Below, in pieces: positions 7,825 through 16,967 of a DNA stretch of 64,000 nucleotides. The stretch lies in assembly GCA_023409735.1 (NCBI GenBank), contig JAEYRB010000049.1, forward strand, positions 61,212-125,211, read 5' to 3'. The notes below the pieces were generated by a model. It did not search any database and was not told where the DNA came from. It was given only the letters and a program-made list of their open reading frames with translations. This DNA comes from Bacillota bacterium (GTDB lineage: Bacteria; Bacillota; Clostridia; Acetivibrionales; DTU013). Both the position numbers and the translations under genes were made by a program. Numbering within the stretch: the first letter of the stretch is position 1; each line of letters opens with the position of its first letter.

Positions 7825-9023
7825 AGTCTGCCCCACTCAGGGTCTATAGTCCCCATGATGCTCCTGTAGCCGCCCGCCATATATATTGCATCGAGTATCG
7901 CAATTCTTGTCATGGCCTCGCACACCGGATAAAGCCTGGTGCATATAGTAGGGTCACTTCTTGATGCAAAAATGTGACTGATGTTTTCCCTCTTAACCAT
8001 ATCTACAGTGGCTTGAGGCTTCAGTATGGTAGGCGTCGGCTTTGCAGCGACCCTTATTCTTATTTCCTCACCATTTGAGATTCCTCCGAGTAGTCCACCT
8101 GCTTTATTAGTGCGGAATCTGATCTCCCCTGATTTTTCATCATAATATGGTGTATCATTTGCTTCTGATCCCTTCATTCTTGCATGCTCGAAACCATCAC
8201 CGAATTCTATTCCCTTAACTCCCCCAATAGACATCAGCGCATGCGCTATTGTTGCACTCAGCTTATCAAATACAGGCTCTCCAAGACCTGCGGGCACGCC
8301 GGCTGCAATGATCTCTACGACTCCGCCGCAAGAATCGCCTGTTGCTTTTACTTCAATAAGATCCTTTATCATTTCCTCCGCTTTTTCAAGATCAGGACAA
8401 TTCAGTTCGTTTTTACGGTAGTTCATCTTGGCAGTCTCATAGCTTACTTTCTTCGCCTTTATGCCGTGAGACTCCGCTACGAAGGCTATTACATCAATAC
8501 CCATTCTGTCAAGTATAAGCTTAGCCACAGCACCACCCGCTACTCTGGCTGCTGTTTCCCTTGCAGAAGCTCTCCCTGCTCCGGCCCAATCGTAATATTT
8601 ACCGTACTTCTTACTGTACGTATACGCTGCCTGACCGGGTCTGATGAAGTTTCTATTATTTTTATGCTGCCTTATGTGAACATCTTCAATATCGCTGTTA
8701 GGTATAATCATTCCTACAGGAGCTCCGGTTGATAAATCATCCTCCATAACACCGGAGAAAATATATACCCTATCCTTCTCACTCCTCGGGGTGCTTAGCT
8801 CCGACATCCCCGGCCTCCGCTTATCAAGTTCAGCCTGAATAAGCTCAGCTGTGATCTTTAATCCTGCAGGCACTCCATCTACTATTACAAATTGTCCGCC
8901 AAACAGTTCATGCGGTATTGACGGATCCTTTCTAAAACCACCTGAATAGGATTCTCCACAGGTAGTTATTCTGAACATTCTTCCAAAAGTATTACCTTGT
9001 ATATAAATCACTCCTAAGTTCAA
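7821..9023 (-). CDS. aroC: Chorismate synthase
   Basis: Converts EPSP to chorismate using reduced FMN, the last shikimate step. Signatures seen: GNTFGRMFRITTCGESYSGG at the N-terminus, the His-Arg region RPGQAAYTYSKKYGKYYDWAGAGRASARET (split around residue 105-135), and the C-terminal RSDPTICTRLYPVCEAM. About 390-400 aa is normal. The start is unresolved: the conserved N-terminus GNTFGR has no ATG/GTG/TTG just before it with good spacing, while AGGAG sits eight bases before an ATA codon. The end given here is the furthest upstream TTG; a GTG at 9011 and an ATG at 8978 also exist. Confidence 0.93.
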   Translation of the reverse strand: MNLGVIYIQGNTFGRMFRITTCGESYSGGFRKDPSIPHELFGGQFVIVDGVPAGLKITAELIQAELDKRRPGMSELSTPRSEKDRVYIFSGVMEDDLSTGAPVGMIIPNSDIEDVHIRQHKNNRNFIRPGQAAYTYSKKYGKYYDWAGAGRASARETAARVAGGAVAKLILDRMGIDVIAFVAESHGIKAKKVSYETAKMNYRKNELNCPDLEKAEEMIKDLIEVKATGDSCGGVVEIIAAGVPAGLGEPVFDKLSATIAHALMSIGGVKGIEFGDGFEHARMKGSEANDTPYYDEKSGEIRFRTNKAGGLLGGISNGEEIRIRVAAKPTPTILKPQATVDMVKRENISHIFASRSDPTICTRLYPVCEAMTRIAILDAIYMAGGYRSIMGTIDPEWGRL

Positions 9024-9051
9024 TTTTGGTCAATTGGATTATGTATACAGC

Positions 9052-10329
9052 CTAATTGGCTTCAACCATTCTTAAATTTCCTCCGCAACTGCTCATCAGG
9101 CTTACAAAATCCGGGAACGTTACATTCATTGCCTCTGCACCATCAATAGTTGTCACTGCATCAGAATTCATACCTGCTACTGCTAAAGCCATAACAATTC
9201 TGTGGTCGTCATGTCCGCAAACCCTTGTGCCGTTCAATCTGCTGTGCCTTACTATAAGCCCGTCAGGTAATTCCTCAATATCTGCACCCATTTTTCGAAG
9301 CTCAGTGAACATCACATGTATTCTGTCAGTTTCCTTCATTCTTGCCTGCGGAACATTAACAAGCCTTGTCTCTCCTTCAGCAAAGCAGCCAGCAACAGCC
9401 ATTGCCGGAAGTGCATCTGGTGTCGCATTCATATCTATTTCTATACCCTTGAGGTTATTTCCCTTCACACAGATACAATCTGCCCCAATACTTATGTCTG
9501 CTCCCATTGCCTTTAAGTAATCCAAAACCAGTTTATCGCCCTGAGGATCTGTAATATCAAGGTTTTTAAGCGTCAATTCTCCGCCGGATACCGCAGCCTG
9601 AACCATAAAGAAGGTCGCAGAAGAAAAATCACCCGGAATAGCGGCGGTAAATGGCTTATAGCTCTGATTTCCTCTAACAATTATAGTTCTGTAATTATCA
9701 TTGCTATACTCAATGCCTTGATTTTCAAGCCACCACATAGTCATATCCACATATGGTATTTCATTGAGTCTAGTTACTAAAATTTCTGTGTCGTTTTCAA
9801 GCAAAGGCGCATTGATCAGTATTGACGTGAGAAACTGCGATGTCATCGCGTCAAGCTTTGTTTTGCCGCCTTTAAGCCTCCCCCTTATTACCACAGGCAC
9901 CATTGAGTTTCCCTTCACGGAAAAAACATTAGCGCCAAGAGAGTTCATTGCAGTAATCAACGGTTCGAGTGGCCTCCTCCTTATCTGGTAGTCTCCAGTA
10001 AAGACTGTGCAGCCATCAATGAGTCCTGCGGTCATTAGGCCGATACGAAGCGTTGTTCCGGAGTTTCCTACATTAATCACATCATCCGGAATACTTGGCT
10101 TTCCATTAAAACCATCAACAATAAACTTATCGCCAGTGTTTTGTATACCCGCACCAAAAGCCTTGCATACAGCAACAGCCGATAAGGCATCATCAGAGAT
10201 GAGTGGATTTGTAATAACAGAACGTCCCGCAGCAAGGCTTGCAATAAACAAAGCCCTTATGGTGTGGGACTTTGAGCCTGGTATTTTCACACATCCTGAC
10301 ACATTTGACCTTTCTACTCTTAATTTCAT
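9052..10329 (-). CDS. aroA: 3-phosphoshikimate 1-carboxyvinyltransferase (EPSP synthase)
   Basis: Transfers enolpyruvyl from PEP to shikimate 3-phosphate. 425 aa. Family signatures: PGSKSHTIRALFIASLA near the start, GNSGTTLRIG (about 87-96), GDYQIRRRPL, and C-terminal KETDRI and DHRIVMALAVAG. A typical ribosome site (GGAAG/AGGAAG) precedes the ATG. First gene of the aroA-aroC-aroK-regulator operon. Confidence 0.96.
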   Translation of the reverse strand: MKLRVERSNVSGCVKIPGSKSHTIRALFIASLAAGRSVITNPLISDDALSAVAVCKAFGAGIQNTGDKFIVDGFNGKPSIPDDVINVGNSGTTLRIGLMTAGLIDGCTVFTGDYQIRRRPLEPLITAMNSLGANVFSVKGNSMVPVVIRGRLKGGKTKLDAMTSQFLTSILINAPLLENDTEILVTRLNEIPYVDMTMWWLENQGIEYSNDNYRTIIVRGNQSYKPFTAAIPGDFSSATFFMVQAAVSGGELTLKNLDITDPQGDKLVLDYLKAMGADISIGADCICVKGNNLKGIEIDMNATPDALPAMAVAGCFAEGETRLVNVPQARMKETDRIHVMFTELRKMGADIEELPDGLIVRHSRLNGTRVCGHDDHRIVMALAVAGMNSDAVTTIDGAEAMNVTFPDFVSLMSSCGGNLRMVEAN

Positions 10330-10409
10330 GAATTACTTCCTGCCTTCCTACCATGCTTCAAATGTTTGTAATAGTTACCATTAATATAAATATAATACAT
10401 TGAAATATT

Positions 10410-11582
10410 TCATGTCAAGTCTGTTGCCTCTGCCGCATCAGTTGGTCTAATCCTCGGTGGCTGCGGTCCATAAAACTGATAATAATTACATTGGATACGC
10501 CCATTATAAAGCTTCCGCTTCTTGTTTGCCTTTTTGCCTAATAAGTTCTCAAAGTTAGGATGTGACGTCATTACATAAAATGACCAGGTGTCAAAGCGTT
10601 TGAATATTTTTCCCATATTTCGGTATAGCTTCTCCACTTCAGGCATTTCACCAAGTCTCTCTCCATATGGAGGATTGCATATAATAAATCCATACTTATA
10701 CCTTGAGCTGATATCAGCAACATCCATTCTCTGAAGGTGTATGTCAGAAGCCACACCTGCCTGTTGAGCGTGATATCTGGCTATACCTATTGCATCGTCG
10801 TCGATATCTGATCCATGTATCCTTATTTCAGGCATTTTTCTAACCTTGTCTGCTGCTTCCTCCCTAGCCTGTGTCCACAGCTGCTGCGGTATCTGGCTCC
10901 AGCCCTCAGCTGAAAAGCTTCTCTTAGCGCCGGGAGCAATGTTTAGTGCGATAAGTGCAGCTTCTATTGGTATAGTACCTGATCCACAAAATGGATCTAT
11001 AAGGACCCTGTCAGGCTTCCATCTGCTTATTAACAGCATAGATGCAGCAAGAGTTTCCTTTAGAGGAGCACCTGTATTAAGTGTTCTATAGCCTCTTTTG
11101 TGAAGGCCTACTCCTGTAGTGTCTATAGTTAGGGTTGCAATATCCTTCAGCAAACCTACCTCAATTCTGTATATAGGTCCGTCCTCCTCAAACCACTGCT
11201 TCTTGTATCTTAACTTCAATTTCTCAACTATAGCTTTTTTGACAATGGCCTGGCAGTCGGGCACACTGGATAGCTTAGAGTCAACCGATCTGCCGTCTAC
11301 AGGAAACTGAGCATTTGCTGGCAGCCACTCATCCCATGGAAGAGCCTTTGTCCCTTCAAAAAGCGCATCAAAGGTAAGTGCTTTAAACTCACCCATTTTG
11401 ACAAGAACACGCTCTGCTGAACGAAGCCATAGATTTGTCCTGCATATGGCAGACTCATCAGCTGCAAAGGTGACCCTTCCATTTTCTACAAACTGGTCTG
11501 TATAGCCGAGCCAGTTAAGCTCTCTTCCTACTATTGCCTCTATTCCAAAGGATGCTGTGGCGATAAGCTGTATTTTTGACAT
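10410..11582 (-). CDS. THUMP-domain class I RNA methyltransferase (RlmL/YpsC family)
   Basis: SAM-dependent N2-guanine methyltransferase of rRNA, similar to the N-terminal half of E. coli RlmL and to Bacillus YpsC. 390 aa. A ferredoxin-like/THUMP region occupies about residues 1-160, followed by the methyltransferase: SAM motif DPFCGSGTIPIEAA (about 195), acidic GSDIDDDAI, and catalytic NPPYGERLG. Starts ATG after AGGAGG. Stands between aroA and a divergent DUF1189 gene; probably its own unit. Confidence 0.92.
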   Translation of the reverse strand: MSKIQLIATASFGIEAIVGRELNWLGYTDQFVENGRVTFAADESAICRTNLWLRSAERVLVKMGEFKALTFDALFEGTKALPWDEWLPANAQFPVDGRSVDSKLSSVPDCQAIVKKAIVEKLKLRYKKQWFEEDGPIYRIEVGLLKDIATLTIDTTGVGLHKRGYRTLNTGAPLKETLAASMLLISRWKPDRVLIDPFCGSGTIPIEAALIALNIAPGAKRSFSAEGWSQIPQQLWTQAREEAADKVRKMPEIRIHGSDIDDDAIGIARYHAQQAGVASDIHLQRMDVADISSRYKYGFIICNPPYGERLGEMPEVEKLYRNMGKIFKRFDTWSFYVMTSHPNFENLLGKKANKKRKLYNGRIQCNYYQFYGPQPPRIRPTDAAEATDLT

Positions 11583-11932
11583 CTTTCCTCCTGATATTTC
11601 AATGAAATCTGTTAAATTTAATGATAATTATATGTCATATTTATCCTATAATAACTATATTATACCCTTTAGCCTGCTGTTTATCAAATGACGTTATCAA
11701 TAACTTAAAAATGTTTATGTATATGCGCTATTACTTGTCACCTGGGTTTTTGCGAAAGTAAAGAGTTATAAAGTGAGAGATATCTTCCCATCTCGTTATA
11801 ATTTATGACAAATTGCCTAAAATAGAGTATTATAGTATAATATACATTGAGATGCCTTTATTTTAGCGTATTAACTAATATTTTCAGGCATTGATGTGCA
11901 ATCAAATAACGAAAGGATCAGCCAAAGGATTT
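11583..11932. other. Divergent intergenic region, methyltransferase / DUF1189 gene
   Basis: AT-rich, no gene. A TATAAT-like stretch (about 11834-11841, AGTATAATATAC) is a plausible -10 for the + strand gene. No riboswitch or terminator recognised. Confidence 0.4.
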
Positions 11933-12727
11933 ATGAATATAAACAAACTAGGTTTTTTTAAGAAAATATACTACAGCGTTGCAGGTTTTGAAAAATATAG
12001 AGCCTTTCTCAGGCAGAGCATTGGAAGAGCCGTAGCATACCTTATTTTCCTTTCGCTGATAGTCTCACTTTCTATATTTGTTCCACAGCAGATTAAGTAC
12101 AACAAGATGGTTGATTACCTGACAGAGAATTTTGACTCTCTTATACCCCAATTCACTTTCTCAGGAGGGAAGCTGGAAATAGATGCGGATATGCCAATTA
12201 TAATTGACAGCGATGGTATGTCTATTGTTATTGACACATTACCCGATGCTGAAGATAAGCTGTTTAATTATGATAGTGTTATATTAGTAACTAGTGATAA
12301 AATCATACAAAAGTACTATACCAACAGAAACGAAATAAGTCTAAGTACATTATCATATTTTACTCTAACAAACGAAGACCTTAAGCAATCATTGCCCTAT
12401 ATGAAGACTATTGGAGCATCATTATTTTTCTTATATATAGTGATCTTTATTTGCGGAAGATTTTTAATGGCACTAATCGTAAGTCTCATAGGTCTTGTGC
12501 TCAATTCAATGAAGCAGACGGGCTTAAGCTATCGCAACATATTTAAATTCAGTGTGTATTCAATAACGCTTCCGACATTGCTTACTGCAATAATTAGCTT
12601 TATACCGTTCCAGATACCCTTTTTAGGACTGATTTATTATGTTATCGCTTCAGTTTATATGTATGGCGCCATAAATGTAGTAAAACAAGGGTTGGATGGG
12701 TTTAAATCAGGCAATACCTTGTCGTGA
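11933..12727 (+). CDS. DUF1189 family membrane protein
   Basis: About 264 aa with an N-terminal amphipathic/TM start (FFKKIYYSVAGFEKYRAFLRQSIGRAV), one TM segment (about 35-55), an extracellular-type region rich in polar residues, and four hydrophobic segments in the C-terminal half. This matches DUF1189, a Firmicutes membrane family of unknown role, sometimes near maltodextrin utilisation genes. The start MNINKLGFFKK is chosen by homology-like fit and AAAGGA, though spacing is short; an ATG at 11894 in frame is the alternative. Confidence 0.7.
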   Translation: MNINKLGFFKKIYYSVAGFEKYRAFLRQSIGRAVAYLIFLSLIVSLSIFVPQQIKYNKMVDYLTENFDSLIPQFTFSGGKLEIDADMPIIIDSDGMSIVIDTLPDAEDKLFNYDSVILVTSDKIIQKYYTNRNEISLSTLSYFTLTNEDLKQSLPYMKTIGASLFFLYIVIFICGRFLMALIVSLIGLVLNSMKQTGLSYRNIFKFSVYSITLPTLLTAIISFIPFQIPFLGLIYYVIASVYMYGAINVVKQGLDGFKSGNTLS

Positions 12728-13175
12728 TATATTGAAAGCTGTTATTTATCATAAGAATGTGATTACTGTCAAACGATGTATGCTTTTGAAACCAGTCTTT
12801 TACCACCAAACATAAGGAACTGGTCATTTGCTTTATCGATAATACAGGTGTGTAAATTTATACTCTGTATCTATAACAAAATAGTGTTCAAACTACTCCT
12901 TTATGTTTCAGTTTATCGCATACTGCTGCAATTCTAAGCACCAAGTACACTGAGAAGCCCGTGACACATTCTAATCAAAAAAAGGAAATACATTATGTAA
13001 GAAAATCTTAAGAAATTTATGCAGACGTTCTTAAGCATTTTTTCGTACTATAGATTACATGCTACTAATAATGCATTACTATTCTTAGATAATAAAAATT
13101 GCTATTAACTACTGATTAATGGCATAAGAATTTGTCAGCAATGCTTAGTGGACTTTTATAAGGAGATTTATTACA
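12728..13175. other. Intergenic region, nothing recognised
   Basis: 448 bases, AT-rich. A small dyad AATCTTAAGAAA...TTCTTAAGCATTTTTT (about 13005-13045) might be a weak terminator for the DUF1189 gene. No ORF with a ribosome site, RNA or repeat was recognised. Confidence 0.4.
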
Positions 13176-13811
13176 ATGGCAGTTTTTATCTATAATTTAA
13201 TTCAGCAGCTCGACTCCTATCCGCAGTGGTTTATTTATTCCTTCACATATATTTCAGGACTACTCCAGGTAGCTTTTCCACCCTATCCGGGAGAAATAGT
13301 TATAGTACTGGCCGGCTGCCTAAAGTCAAATAATTCAATACTGCATAGTCTAACACTTTTTCTTACATACTGGATATCAATAATAATAGCAAACATTATC
13401 CTGTATGAACTTGGCAGACGCAAGGGTGTAGCACTATTAAAATGCAGGCTCTTTTCTAAAATAGCAAATGCAGGCAGTAATGAAAAAATAACAGCGATGA
13501 TCGGAAAGTATGGTTTTTTCATATTTCTTGCGGCTATCTATATGCCGGGTTTATATCTTCCTTTAGTCTTCTTCAGCGGAGTATTGAAGCATGACCGTAA
13601 TATAACCTATCCCGGAATTATGATTGCTACCTTCATTCATGATATTATCCTCTTCATTGGAGGTTGGCTTGTTGGCAACAATATTAATGCTATATCAAGC
13701 TTCATGTCAACTTATAGAATTACTGCACTATGCTTAGTCATTGGTATTATCATCATAGCAGCTATTATTTATTTTGTAAAAAACAGGCAGGGCGGTACCG
13801 TCGAACAGTAA
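13176..13811 (+). CDS. DedA/SNARE-associated family membrane protein
   Basis: 211 aa with the DedA-type layout: a re-entrant region with PPYPGEIVIVLAG (about 32-44), a central GRRKG loop, FGFF-like KYGFFIFLAAIYMPGLYLPLVFFSG (about 108-133) and C-terminal TM helices. DedA proteins are undecaprenyl-phosphate or phospholipid flippases. Good ribosome site AAGGAG. Single gene ended by a strong terminator; convergent with the PII-like gene. Confidence 0.8.
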   Translation: MAVFIYNLIQQLDSYPQWFIYSFTYISGLLQVAFPPYPGEIVIVLAGCLKSNNSILHSLTLFLTYWISIIIANIILYELGRRKGVALLKCRLFSKIANAGSNEKITAMIGKYGFFIFLAAIYMPGLYLPLVFFSGVLKHDRNITYPGIMIATFIHDIILFIGGWLVGNNINAISSFMSTYRITALCLVIGIIIIAAIIYFVKNRQGGTVEQ

Positions 13812-13879
13812 GATCTTTTTGTCATTCTGTTTTATAAAAATATCTTGTCAGTGCATATATAAATGTGCTGATAGTCATC

Positions 13880-13912
13880 AAGGGCAGAACCCTTTTCAGA
13901 GTTCTGCCCTTT
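13880..13912. terminator. Terminator between dedA and the PII-like gene
   Basis: AAGGGCAGAAC pairs perfectly with GTTCTGCCCTT around a 10-base loop, followed by a T-rich stretch on the + strand. Symmetrical enough to act both ways. Confidence 0.8.
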
Positions 13913-13971
13913 GTAATAGCTTTTATTTACTCTTTCATTACTCATTAATTGCTCTTTATTAAATAATCACC

Positions 13972-14643
13972 CTATTCCTGCTTCTTATAAAGTCCGTATA
14001 CCTTGCTTACGTCCTGTACAAATATAACGCCATTACCAGGCGCATCCATATTGAGGCCCACTCGTATTGACTCAACGATCCCCTGTGTTTTTTCTACTTC
14101 TGAAAGGATAAGCACTATTTCTCTCTCAGGTTCCACATCCATTGAAAAGAGCCTGCTTGTTTCATGCACTCCCGAACCCCTTGCATTGATTATTGTACCG
14201 CCTGTTGAACCGGCTTTTACAGCAGCATCAATAACATCCTCTGCTCTGCCCTTGTCAACTACAACAAAAATTGAATTATACATAGTATCTGTCATACCTC
14301 TTTCTTCATAATTGTAATTGCTGCAATGTGCGCCACAAATTGCGGATATTGGTATGCTAAACGCTATACCATGGTTTGGCTTGCTTAATTTGAACTCCTC
14401 ACTTATCTTCTCCATGGCATTGAACGCAGTTGTTTTATCTGCGATAATAAAAACAAGTTCCTTCCTGATGTCATAAAGCTCAAGGAACATAAGCACCTTG
14501 TTCTTTATAGTTCCCTTTCCCAAAAAAATGGTGCCGCCTGATACCCCGTTTTGTTTGCCGTACTTTACTATCTTGCTTCCCAGTCCGTGATTAACAATAA
14601 AGCAGATCAATTCGGCATTTGCATGGTTAATCTTATCAACCAC
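13972..14643 (-). CDS. PII-like protein paired with DUF1538 transporter
   Basis: About 223 aa made of two successive PII/GlnB-like halves (roughly 1-105 and 110-223), each with a GGTI(F/I) loop: SGGTIFLGKG and STGGTIINARGSG. Such proteins regulate membrane partners by binding nucleotides. It overlaps the end of the DUF1538 gene, so the pair is translationally coupled. A GTG preceded by AGG at eight bases was chosen; an earlier GTG adds three residues. The bound ligand is unknown. Confidence 0.75.
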   Translation of the reverse strand: MVDKINHANAELICFIVNHGLGSKIVKYGKQNGVSGGTIFLGKGTIKNKVLMFLELYDIRKELVFIIADKTTAFNAMEKISEEFKLSKPNHGIAFSIPISAICGAHCSNYNYEERGMTDTMYNSIFVVVDKGRAEDVIDAAVKAGSTGGTIINARGSGVHETSRLFSMDVEPEREIVLILSEVEKTQGIVESIRVGLNMDAPGNGVIFVQDVSKVYGLYKKQE

Positions 14644-16123
14644 CCTTAACACCTGCCTTTCTTGACTTCATTTTATACAGTAAGCCCACTACTTGTAAAG
14701 CAATAATGGGCATTAAAGCTACCATTGCAATCATTCCGAACCCGTCCACAAGCACATCAGCCGTATCTATCGATTGTGCCGCGCCCTGAGCAAAAGCGAG
14801 TATAAAGGTTGCTGTCATAGGTCCGGAGGCAACGCCGCCGGAATCAAACGCAATACCAACAAATAGCTTGGGGGTAAAATATGTTAATGCTATTGAAATA
14901 ATATATCCTGGAAGAATATAATGCCACAGTTGTACACCGGGAATGATTATCCTTATCATTGAAAGAGCAACCGCAAATGCTACTCCTAAAGAAAGCGATG
15001 CAAGAACGACACTTCTTTTTATGTAGCCGCTTGTGACTTCCTCTATCTGCAATGTAAGGACATGAACAGCCGGCTCGGCCAATATGGCAACAAATCCAAG
15101 TATAAATCCTGCAATTACAAGATACTGCTTATCCTCCATAGCTGCCAGCCTATACCCGATTTCAGTTCCCACATCCATAAATCCCGCATTTACTCCTGTC
15201 AGGAATAATATCAAACCGATAGCAGCATATATAAAACCCATAAGAATTCTATGTGTTTGTCTCCTTGGCAGCCTAAAGGATATCCTGTTGAAAACTATAA
15301 AAATGATGAACAATGGAAGCAGCGCAATAATCGACTCTTTAGTCACATAAGGAAGCTTCCTTAAAAACGGAGCTATAACAGAACTATCCTGATATGCTCC
15401 TATTGCCAGACTCCCGGTCATCTTATCCGTTTTGGTTATTGCATTCATTAAAAGTACACCTAATATTGCACCGGTAGATGTAATGCCGACAAGGCCAAAG
15501 CTATCCTTTTCCGATGCTCTGCTGTCCTTCTTCACACTTGATATACCCAGCGCAAGAGCAAGCATGAACGGCACTGCCAGCGCTCCGGTAGTTGCACCTG
15601 ATGAGTCAAACGCAATTGCCAGGAATTCTGGAGTGGAAAAGAATGATAGGACCAGAATAACTAAATATGTAACTGTAAGAACCTTATATAGCGGAATATT
15701 AAAAACTATCCTCACCAAGCCCAGTGATAGCATAACACCCATGCCAAGAGATACGACCAACAGAATTGCAACCTTTGAAATAAGCCCGGAGGTTACCATT
15801 TCTACCTGGCCTGCAAGAATATTAAGGTCAGGTTCTGCTATACATATAAAGAAACCAAGAAGAAGACCACCAACGGCTATTATCCATACCTTATTAGGTT
15901 TAGGAAGTGACAAGCCCATATTGACGCCGACCGGTGAAATTCCAATATCTACTCCTAATAGGAATATTGTCAGACCAACGATTATAAAAATTGCTCCAAG
16001 TATAAACCGCACTATTAAAACAGCTTCAATATCGAATATTGTTAAGCTGGCGATGAGTACGATAAGAGTTATAGGCAACACTGAAAAAATGACTTCTTTG
16101 AACTTTTCTGCAATTACATTCAA
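14636..16123 (-). CDS. DUF1538 integral membrane protein
   Basis: About 495 aa, very hydrophobic, with two homologous halves of about six TM segments each. Both halves have the repeated family pattern FLLGVDIGISPVGVNMG / FLTGVNAGFMDVGTEIG, EPDLNILAGQVEMVTSG / EPAVHVLTLQIEEVTSG and AFDSSGATTGALAVPF / AFDSGGVASGPMTATF. That internal duplication is typical of DUF1538 transporters, whose substrate is not known. A TTG preceded by AAGGA was preferred as start; an upstream TTG (16177) lies inside a hairpin. Operon with the PII-like regulator. Confidence 0.8.
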   Translation of the reverse strand: MNVIAEKFKEVIFSVLPITLIVLIASLTIFDIEAVLIVRFILGAIFIIVGLTIFLLGVDIGISPVGVNMGLSLPKPNKVWIIAVGGLLLGFFICIAEPDLNILAGQVEMVTSGLISKVAILLVVSLGMGVMLSLGLVRIVFNIPLYKVLTVTYLVILVLSFFSTPEFLAIAFDSSGATTGALAVPFMLALALGISSVKKDSRASEKDSFGLVGITSTGAILGVLLMNAITKTDKMTGSLAIGAYQDSSVIAPFLRKLPYVTKESIIALLPLFIIFIVFNRISFRLPRRQTHRILMGFIYAAIGLILFLTGVNAGFMDVGTEIGYRLAAMEDKQYLVIAGFILGFVAILAEPAVHVLTLQIEEVTSGYIKRSVVLASLSLGVAFAVALSMIRIIIPGVQLWHYILPGYIISIALTYFTPKLFVGIAFDSGGVASGPMTATFILAFAQGAAQSIDTADVLVDGFGMIAMVALMPIIALQVVGLLYKMKSRKAGVKGG

Positions 16124-16172
16124 ATCACCACATCCTTTTTTGGTTTTTATAATACTATCCGTAGAGATACGC

Positions 16173-16233
16173 CTCAAGCTCCGGGCTATGTATCCCGGGC
16201 TTTTTGCCTGAATACAAGGCCCGGCAGCTTGAG
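16173..16233. promoter_or_regulatory. Nested inverted repeats upstream of the DUF1538 gene
   Basis: Outer arms CTCAAGCTCCGGGC and GCCCGGCAGCTTGAG pair around a loop holding a further CCCGGGC that can pair with the left arm instead. The two pairings exclude each other. On the + strand the inner hairpin is followed by TTTTT (terminator-like). It may be an attenuator or a two-way hairpin; no ligand suggested. Confidence 0.45.
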
Positions 16234-16259
16234 CACGATTCTTGGCATGTTACTAATTA

Positions 16260-16340
16260 TGATTTTTACTGTTATTCTTACTATGATACTTACTGTTATT
16301 ATTACTATTGTTACTGTGGTCCTAACAGTGATTTGTCATT
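16260..16340. repeat. Degenerate TTACTRTKATT tandem repeats
   Basis: About six imperfect copies of an 11-12 base motif (TTTTACTGTTATTCTTACTATGATAC and variants) between the 37-aa ORF and the DUF1538 gene. Possibly replication slippage; could also be iterated binding sites. Confidence 0.4.
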
Positions 16341-16365
16341 TTTATTAAAACAGTCATGCTCGATT

Positions 16366-16479
16366 CTATTTATCTGACTTCTGACTTTTAGAATTTTTAG
16401 AGACCTTCATTCCAATAAGGGGAGCGGCAAGAATAAATAATGCGCAAAATACTACCAGGATAATAACACCTATACTCAT
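16366..16479 (-). CDS. Small (37 aa) single-pass membrane protein
   Basis: A short ORF with a very strong ribosome site (GGAGGTGATAAT then ATG). The peptide is one hydrophobic helix (IGVIILVVFCALFILAAPLIG, about residues 3-23) followed by a basic/polar tail (KVSKNSKSQKSDK). It lies upstream of and codirectional with the DUF1538/PII pair. No family is recognised; it could be a small subunit or regulator of the neighbouring transporter. Coding is supported by the ribosome site and clean membrane-helix-plus-tail design. Confidence 0.65.
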   Translation of the reverse strand: MSIGVIILVVFCALFILAAPLIGMKVSKNSKSQKSDK

Positions 16480-16505
16480 ATTATCACCTCCGTCCCGGAC
16501 ATATT

Positions 16506-16877
16506 TTAAATGTTCGGTCGGACTAGCTTATACTTGCTCCCATTGAAATACTCATTCATTATCTCATTGATTAAATGTCTTACATCTTTTATCGGAAGAA
16601 ATGCTGATGCAACTCTATCATACAATCTGAAAATATTTATTTGACATATCTTATTTTCTAATTTTCTTGCAGGCAATATTCTGAAGCCTGATCTAAAGCC
16701 GCTTGTACTTAACATAAGCTCGGGGCTTGATACGCTTAACTGCATCAAAAAGAAGCCTTCTGCTTTTGCCGGTTCATCAAAATACTCATTTTTTTGTATG
16801 CAAACCGGAACCATCTGATACAAAAGCAACAGCAAAACAAGTAGTATAGCTGATTGCCTGTATCTTACCACTCTCAT
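16506..16877 (-). CDS. Hypothetical membrane-anchored protein
   Basis: 123 aa with an N-terminal TM or uncleaved signal (SAILLVLLLLLYQMVPV, about 9-25) and a mixed polar C-terminal part including SGFRSGFRILPARKLENK. No family recognised. A ribosome site AAGGG is present but loosely spaced. Upstream of the 37-aa ORF on the same strand (26-base gap), so they may be cotranscribed. Confidence 0.55.
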   Translation of the reverse strand: MRVVRYRQSAILLVLLLLLYQMVPVCIQKNEYFDEPAKAEGFFLMQLSVSSPELMLSTSGFRSGFRILPARKLENKICQINIFRLYDRVASAFLPIKDVRHLINEIMNEYFNGSKYKLVRPNI

Positions 16878-16967
16878 TACTTTAATAATCCCTTCTCTGT
16901 AATCTACATGTTCTCGTATATTATACTATTAAAAGAAAACCCAGTCAAAGGCTACATTTGTCGCTAC

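Noticed and set aside
8184..8732. 182-codon + strand ORF opposite aroC
   Set aside because: Shadow ORF; aroC has clear conserved motifs on the other strand.
14003..16211. Several + strand ORFs over the DUF1538/PII pair
   Set aside because: Antisense shadows of membrane-protein codons; no ribosome sites.
16260..16365. A c-di-AMP (ydaO) riboswitch upstream of the DUF1538 gene
   Set aside because: The region is AT-rich degenerate repeats; none of the ydaO conserved blocks is present.
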